DNA from: Saururus chinensis
Taxonomy: Eukaryota; Streptophyta; Magnoliopsida; Piperales; Saururaceae
DNA length: 64,000 nucleotides
Direction of reading: 5' to 3'
Assembly: GCA_035235625.1 (NCBI GenBank)
Contig: CP141142.1
Location: 44,805,644 to 44,869,643 of the forward strand
The position numbers and the translations under genes were made by a program. The notes beneath the pieces are model-generated. The model was not told the DNA's origin. It searched no databases and was given only the letters and a program-made list of their open reading frames with translations. Numbering within the stretch: position 1 is the stretch's first letter; the number at the start of each line of letters is the position of its first letter. Below, one piece after another: positions 59,673 to 64,000 of the stretch.

Positions 59673-59923
59673 CTCCCTCTGTTTTAAAATAAGTGTCCTA
59701 TTTAAAAAATTAATTTGTTCTAAAATAAGTATCCTGTTTGCTTAGTTGTTACCCACTTTCTCCTATTTTATGCAGTTTTAATATGTATTTTCCTAAATTA
59801 CCATTTATTAATTTTTTCCATGTATTCATAATAAAGGGCAACTATAGAAATTTTTTAATGATATGAGGCAACTTAAATATTTGACTTTTTCAAAATAAAA
59901 CACTTATTTCAGAATGAATGGAG
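59673..59923. mobile_element. Stowaway-like MITE in intron 3 of copy C
   Basis: CTCCCTCTGTTTTAAAATAA at the left, with GAATGAATGGAG inverted at the right, flanked by TA. Same insertion as 47285-47534 in B. Confidence 0.8.
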
Positions 59924-60835
59924 TAACATTTTAGTCTTTTGACAAAGTTGTGCCCTGTAGATAAGGGTGATCATTGACAAAGTTGGTGTTGCTATTGTTC
60001 CGAATGCATGGTATGATGCAAATCAAGTGCTAGATCATGTCTTGGATGGTTATAAAAAGGTAATACTCATATTGTTATGGAAGCATATTGAGGATCATGT
60101 TGAGGCTTATATGCAAGTTCATATATATTATTGCAATTGTTGTATGTGAATGCAGCCACTCAGAGTCAAAGGTTGGGACAGGGCTCTTCTAGAGTACATA
60201 ATAGCCTTGCTTACTAAGTTCTTCGCCAAAAGGTAAACTACCAGCATACAAAAGACTCCATGAGATCACATGTCCAGGTAATATTTCTTCATGATATCTG
60301 TATGCCAGCTTTGTCATCAACTGCATTATAATTTAGAGGTCTTTTTAATCCTAGCTAGTTTGTACATATATGAACCACCACACAGGTAGCTGTGAAAGAT
60401 TCAAATAACCCATCTATAATTTTCTTTAACTTGATGTCTATCATAGAACTTCCCCCCTCCATATTTGGCTCCCCTTGGCTCTAGCCCCCTTCCGCCTTTT
60501 ATGGTTAGGAAGATAGGTGGAGGAGCGCTAAAGTTAGAGCCAGAGTTGGAGGGGAAGGAGGTCGTTTATAGAAAATAAACATTAGGTTGAAGAATAAAGG
60601 GGGTATTTGAATCTTTTACGCAAACTAGACTTGCACATGTATGCAAGTCTAGTTTGACTATTAGCCATACATTTTAGGCATTTTGATTGACTTGAAATTT
60701 ATTTTGGGCAAGTACTTTATAATTTATCATAAAGTTGTCGATTCATTGTGCTCCTTTTAGATTTTACTTATGCATAGCATCCTTTCCAAGTAAAGAGTAA
60801 TGTGAAGCTATCTTTATATTAGCCCTATTTATTGA

Positions 60836-61141
60836 AGAAGAGTTTTTCGCGTTCCTCTCTTACAATGAGCTCAGCTTAAAGAATGCATAAGAGTCCTTAA
60901 TATTTGATATCGACAATGTATATGTTAGCGCATATTAGCACCAGTACAATTCATGTTAATATGCTCTAGCATGTGCACCATCAGTCTCATAGATGAAGGG
61001 TTTTCGTACATTTTTTACGTTGGGCTCCCGCTAGTTCTAACACGCATTGGCATATGTATCGTCAATCTCAAATATCAAAATCTCTCATATGTTCTTTACA
61101 TTCGGCTCATTGTCTTAGGGGGAAACATTTAAAACACTTCT
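60836..61141. mobile_element. family-M Mutator-type MITE in the last intron of copy C
   Basis: AGAAGAGTTTTTCGCGTTCC at the left and AAACATTTAAAACACTTCT at the right. Flanks ATTTATTGA (60827-60835) and ATTTCTTGA (61142-61150) match at eight of nine. The B counterpart is 49487-49794. Confidence 0.8.
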
Positions 61142-61823
61142 ATTTCTTGATGAGTACAATGACAAAAAGAGTTGACTTCTTTGTGACTCATATAGATCTT
61201 AAAGTATTCTTAATTATGTTATTTTGTTATGCATTCACCCCATTTATAACATGAAAATGTTTTCCTAATGAAAGCCCCGTGGGCTCTTAACCAGGTACAT
61301 AGAGACTAATTTAACATATATGTACTATGTTGATCCATATACTATATTGAGAACTCTATGGATCAATTTCTACGTACCGTGTTGTTGACCTTATATAACA
61401 TGCTTTGGTCATTAGCGTCCGTACACATTCTTTAAAATACGCACTCCATTGCAAAAATTGAAACATTGATAAAGGTCCTATTAACATAGTCCTTTTAACT
61501 TATAAAAAAAGACTAATATAATCTTACACACTGGTTCAATTGATTGGCTTGTTCCACTTTGGAATACCAAACGTTTATCGCAAGCCATACCTAGTTCCTT
61601 CCCTGAAGTACTAAAGAAATGCGGGCACATACCACACGAAGAGAGGGCAGACGAGTTCCTTTCAATTGTTCACAAGTTCCTTAAGAGTGTGTTCGAGGGC
61701 GTTCATATGCAGGGCAGGGACTCACAGAGCTGCAATGGAGGCAGCCATCCGTATAACACTTGCATAGTAAGGCGCAAGCAAATCAGCCCACAAGACCGAG
61801 TCGCAAACCTGCCCAAAAATTAG

Positions 61824-63239
61824 GCGCGTGAAAGTGCAACGGCTCTGCCACGCCGAAATAATTAGAAGGGGATGTAGCTTTGAAATTCAAGGTGGACAAA
61901 CAACATAAATAACACATGTAGTGGGACAATAATTGTATTGTATTCATATTGTAACAGCAAAGTTACAAAAATTACACGCATGGACATATGGTTGGTGAGG
62001 CTATATATGTGCCCCTAGCACGTGGCTTAGCCAGCAAGCACGCACCTTGTACCTAGCCAAACGAGTGCAACATGCTAGGCACACACCACCAGACACACAA
62101 ATAGGCACAATATGTGAGGGTGAGGACTGAGGACCTTGTCACAATCAGGCACAATATGTGAAAGCGCTAGGGTTTGCAAGCTCTGATAACTTGTTATTAG
62201 TACCCAAATACTTATTCTATTTTATGGACTTTGTTACGAGTACAAAGGGACCTCATTTTACTCCTCCACAGATCATCTTGTACTTGTAGAGAAAAAAGAC
62301 ACTCGTATTCATAGGGCGTTAGGATCATGAGAGTAAAGAATCTTCCTATAATACTCTCTACTTTAGTGTGCATAGCCTTTTCAAATATTCATGTCTTTCA
62401 TTAGGGGCTAACCACCCTTCCTACCCTTCCTCGTGGGCTTACCAGGCTTAAATAGGTAACATGCATCCGATTCCAAACCATATTATAATTATGCTCTTAT
62501 CTAATGCACAAAACTCTATCAGAGCGCCCAACAACAGCTCTAGACAAACAAATTAATCTTGAGTTCCCAAACTCATAAAGGGTAATTTTTTAAAAAATAT
62601 TATATCAAAGTGTTTATCCTTTTAAAAATCATACTCTCATTTTTACAAGCTATAGGAGTGTCACTATTAATGGCCACAATGGTACGGCTACTCGCTCATT
62701 TCAATGAGATAATTACCCTCTCTTTATCTCATTTCAATAACTCAATCACCATGTTTATGCATATTTTCAAAAATAATCTTGAAATTCATCCTTCTACATA
62801 GAACGATTCTCTAAAACTAATTTTTAAATGTACTTTAGTCATTCCTAGTTAAAACAGCGGTGAAACTATATTTTCTCTATCTCATATGCTACAACATCTA
62901 TAATTCCTACTTAAATTATAAGGATAAACATTTGATAAAAATAATATGTGAGGCAGTAATAAAAATCATAGTATATATTTAATATCATACTTCAAAGGAT
63001 AATCATTCGATAAATTGAATATATGTATAAAAATCTTAAAACATAACTTAAAATTAGCTCCAACGCATAACATGTTAGAGAAATGCATATATTGATTTCT
63101 AAAAGACAACCTATACCTTGCTCTCCATATGAGTTTGAAGACCACAAGTTGGATTCCATGAACTTGGACATCCATTTTGCAAGCTTTAGAGCTCTCCAGC
63201 TAGAAAATAACTATGCCATGACGTTCGACAAACTCATTG
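61824..63239. other. 3' flank of copy C and AT-rich spacer
   Basis: 61830-62110 matches the 3' flank of B. From 62150 on I see AT-rich sequence with no gene; the part towards 63240 may be the downstream half of the X-type LTR that continues to 63744. Confidence 0.5.
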
Positions 63240-63744
63240 ATGGCAGATATAACCTCCCCTTCCTAGCATATATTCTTACTTTCCGCACCTGTAAATAGCA
63301 GACAGAACCTCCCCTTCCTCAGAAACGTTTCTCTTTCAACACATATAGGCAATAAACAGAACCTCCCCTTTTCTGGGAACATTTCTCTCACTACGGGCCT
63401 GTCAATGGAAGATAGATTTTCCCCTTACCTTGGGCCACTTTTCTCTTTCTAAGCCCGAGGGCATTAGACAGAGTCTCCTCTTGCCCTAGGCCGTTTCTCC
63501 CCTTAACTAAGAGCGCCTCTTAAACAACTTGAATCAGACCTAAAATGAGGGAAACAAACTTTGACGAGTGTGAGAGAGAAAATTAGAAAATTTGAAGCTC
63601 ACACACTTATTTATAAGCATCTGAGGTGGTTCACGCGCTTGCCAATTGTCATGTGCATTGCAAGTGGCGCGGGGTCCTGTTTGCATGGCACACAGCACCG
63701 CATAGCAGCCCTACGCATCATGCCTGTAACATGCCATGCATATA
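63240..63744 (-). mobile_element. X-type LTR remnant
   Basis: In complement it matches LTR A 32960-33400: AACCTCCCCTTCCT, CAGACAGAACCTCCCCTT, GGCAGACAGAACCTCC-type units with the 56-bp style repeat, then a minus-strand TATA box at 63608-63615. The upstream U3 part is cut by the Y3 LTR at 63745. Left edge not defined. Confidence 0.65.
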
Positions 63745-64000
63745 TGTCACGCCTCGGCGATGCCTGACCCGAGCCGAACCCGGTCCAAGGGCCGGTCAAG
63801 CGCGCGGGGACGACGAAGGAAAATTGAGAAACGATCTAGCAGAAGACTTAACCCTAACCACGGGCGATTAACAGAAATTACGAAGTACACACAATCCTTT
63901 GAGCAAAAGTAAATAAGAAGAAAAGAAAGAGAGTTGTTTAACACAAAGTAAACAACTAATCTCAAACTCACAAGCTTAGTCAACTATAGCCCACACCGGC
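63745..64000. mobile_element. third Y-family LTR (Y3), runs off the window
   Basis: Starts TGTCACGCCTCGGCGATGCC at 63745 and follows Y2 (3997 onward) base for base with few changes, including GCGGAAGACTTAACCCTAAC-type sequence. Solo or full-length status cannot be told. Confidence 0.88.

Larger units (their letters stand above)
58279..61823 (+). pseudogene. alpha/beta-fold hydrolase, copy C (five visible exons, decayed)
   Basis: Exons: 58279-58755, 58892-59226, 59961-60059, 60156-60277, 61542-61823. The same domains as B: LLHGFAASVFSWDRILQPLA, then GHSAG at the start of exon 3, NAWYDANQVLDHVLDGY, KGWDRALLEY, and DWLVPLWNTK with CGHIPHEE. The exon-2/3 linker YEFKGVQIHHKVCEGDKD is intact here, unlike B. 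Damage: a 10-base deletion upstream (GGCACGAG against B's longer GGCGTAGACC...); first donor GT changed to GC; the shared exon-3 frameshift near 59040; a 1-base insertion in exon 5 (CTTACTAAGTTCTTC) leading to TAA; a deletion removing the last acceptor and the acid-residue stretch. A different C-terminal tail runs to the TAG at 61821-61823. Confidence 0.85.
52502..62150 (+). repeat. segmental duplication, unit C
   Basis: Paralog of unit B, same order and strand, about 9.6 kb. It has its own insertions: a CACTA-like MITE (53168-53409), a 590-bp block (about 55440-56030) and sequence at 57610-58250. It lacks X, the 29036-30031 block and the Copia-like solo LTR. Confidence 0.88.

Noticed and set aside
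63561-63983. Frames near the right edge
   Set aside because: They span the X-type LTR/Y3 junction and have no domain; the homologous frame at 700-1128 is likewise in Y LTR sequence.
1-64000. tRNA, rRNA or other structured RNA genes
   Set aside because: I looked for tRNA-like B boxes with cloverleaf potential and rRNA cores and found none convincing; this needs a covariance search to exclude.

Overview
The window is nuclear DNA of a flowering plant (monocot or dicot cannot be settled by eye). Evidence: GT-AG introns, a plant-type alpha/beta-hydrolase gene, a plant acyl-protein thioesterase fragment, and a dense mix of plant LTR retrotransposons, hAT and Mutator-like elements and MITEs. I see no intact, complete protein-coding gene. 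Most open frames are remnants of transposons or chance frames in low-complexity LTR sequence.

Layout. (1) 1-343: last exon of alpha/beta-hydrolase copy A, intact, the rest being upstream of the window. (2) 893-8670: an old long LTR (family Y) with a second Y solo LTR inside it (3997-7826, target duplication GGAAG). (3) 8722-27935: a hAT transposon with 10-bp inverted ends and a perfect 8-bp target duplication CCACAAGC. It holds a decayed hAT transposase on the minus strand, three exons of an acyl-protein thioesterase-like gene on the plus strand, and a Ty3 (Tekay/Del-like) chromovirus (13087-27080, target duplication GTTAC). That chromovirus is itself split inside its integrase by a 4.95-kb solo LTR (16199-21148, target duplication ACCGG). 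(4) About 28850-50800 and about 52500-62150: two direct paralogous segments, B and C. Each carries a long-inverted-repeat Mutator-like element followed by a degenerate copy of the hydrolase gene. In B the Mutator-like element is interrupted by solo LTR X (31911-42204). X contains solo LTR A (32188-34189) and a long solo LTR (35117-41556), and the latter contains a further 1.4-kb LTR-like insertion (36420-37837). (5) 63240-64000: part of another X-type LTR cut by a third Y-type LTR that leaves the window.

The hydrolase copies can be compared exon by exon. B and C share one frameshift, so it probably predates their duplication. Each then gathered its own splice-site losses and frameshifts, so B and C look like pseudogenes, while the visible part of A looks sound. 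Stowaway-like and Mutator-like MITEs sit in matching introns of B and C. A Copia-like solo LTR (47926-48979) is in B only.

Insertion order follows from target duplications and nesting. The hAT preceded the Ty3 element, which preceded solo LTR1. The Mutator-like foldback element preceded the B/C duplication, followed in B by X, then A and solo LTR2, then the 36420 element. The least ordinary signals are a gene-carrying hAT, an extra zinc-knuckle frame upstream of gag in the Ty3 element, a hairpin in several related LTRs with compensating base changes, and a paired palindromic motif shared by LTRs of different families.
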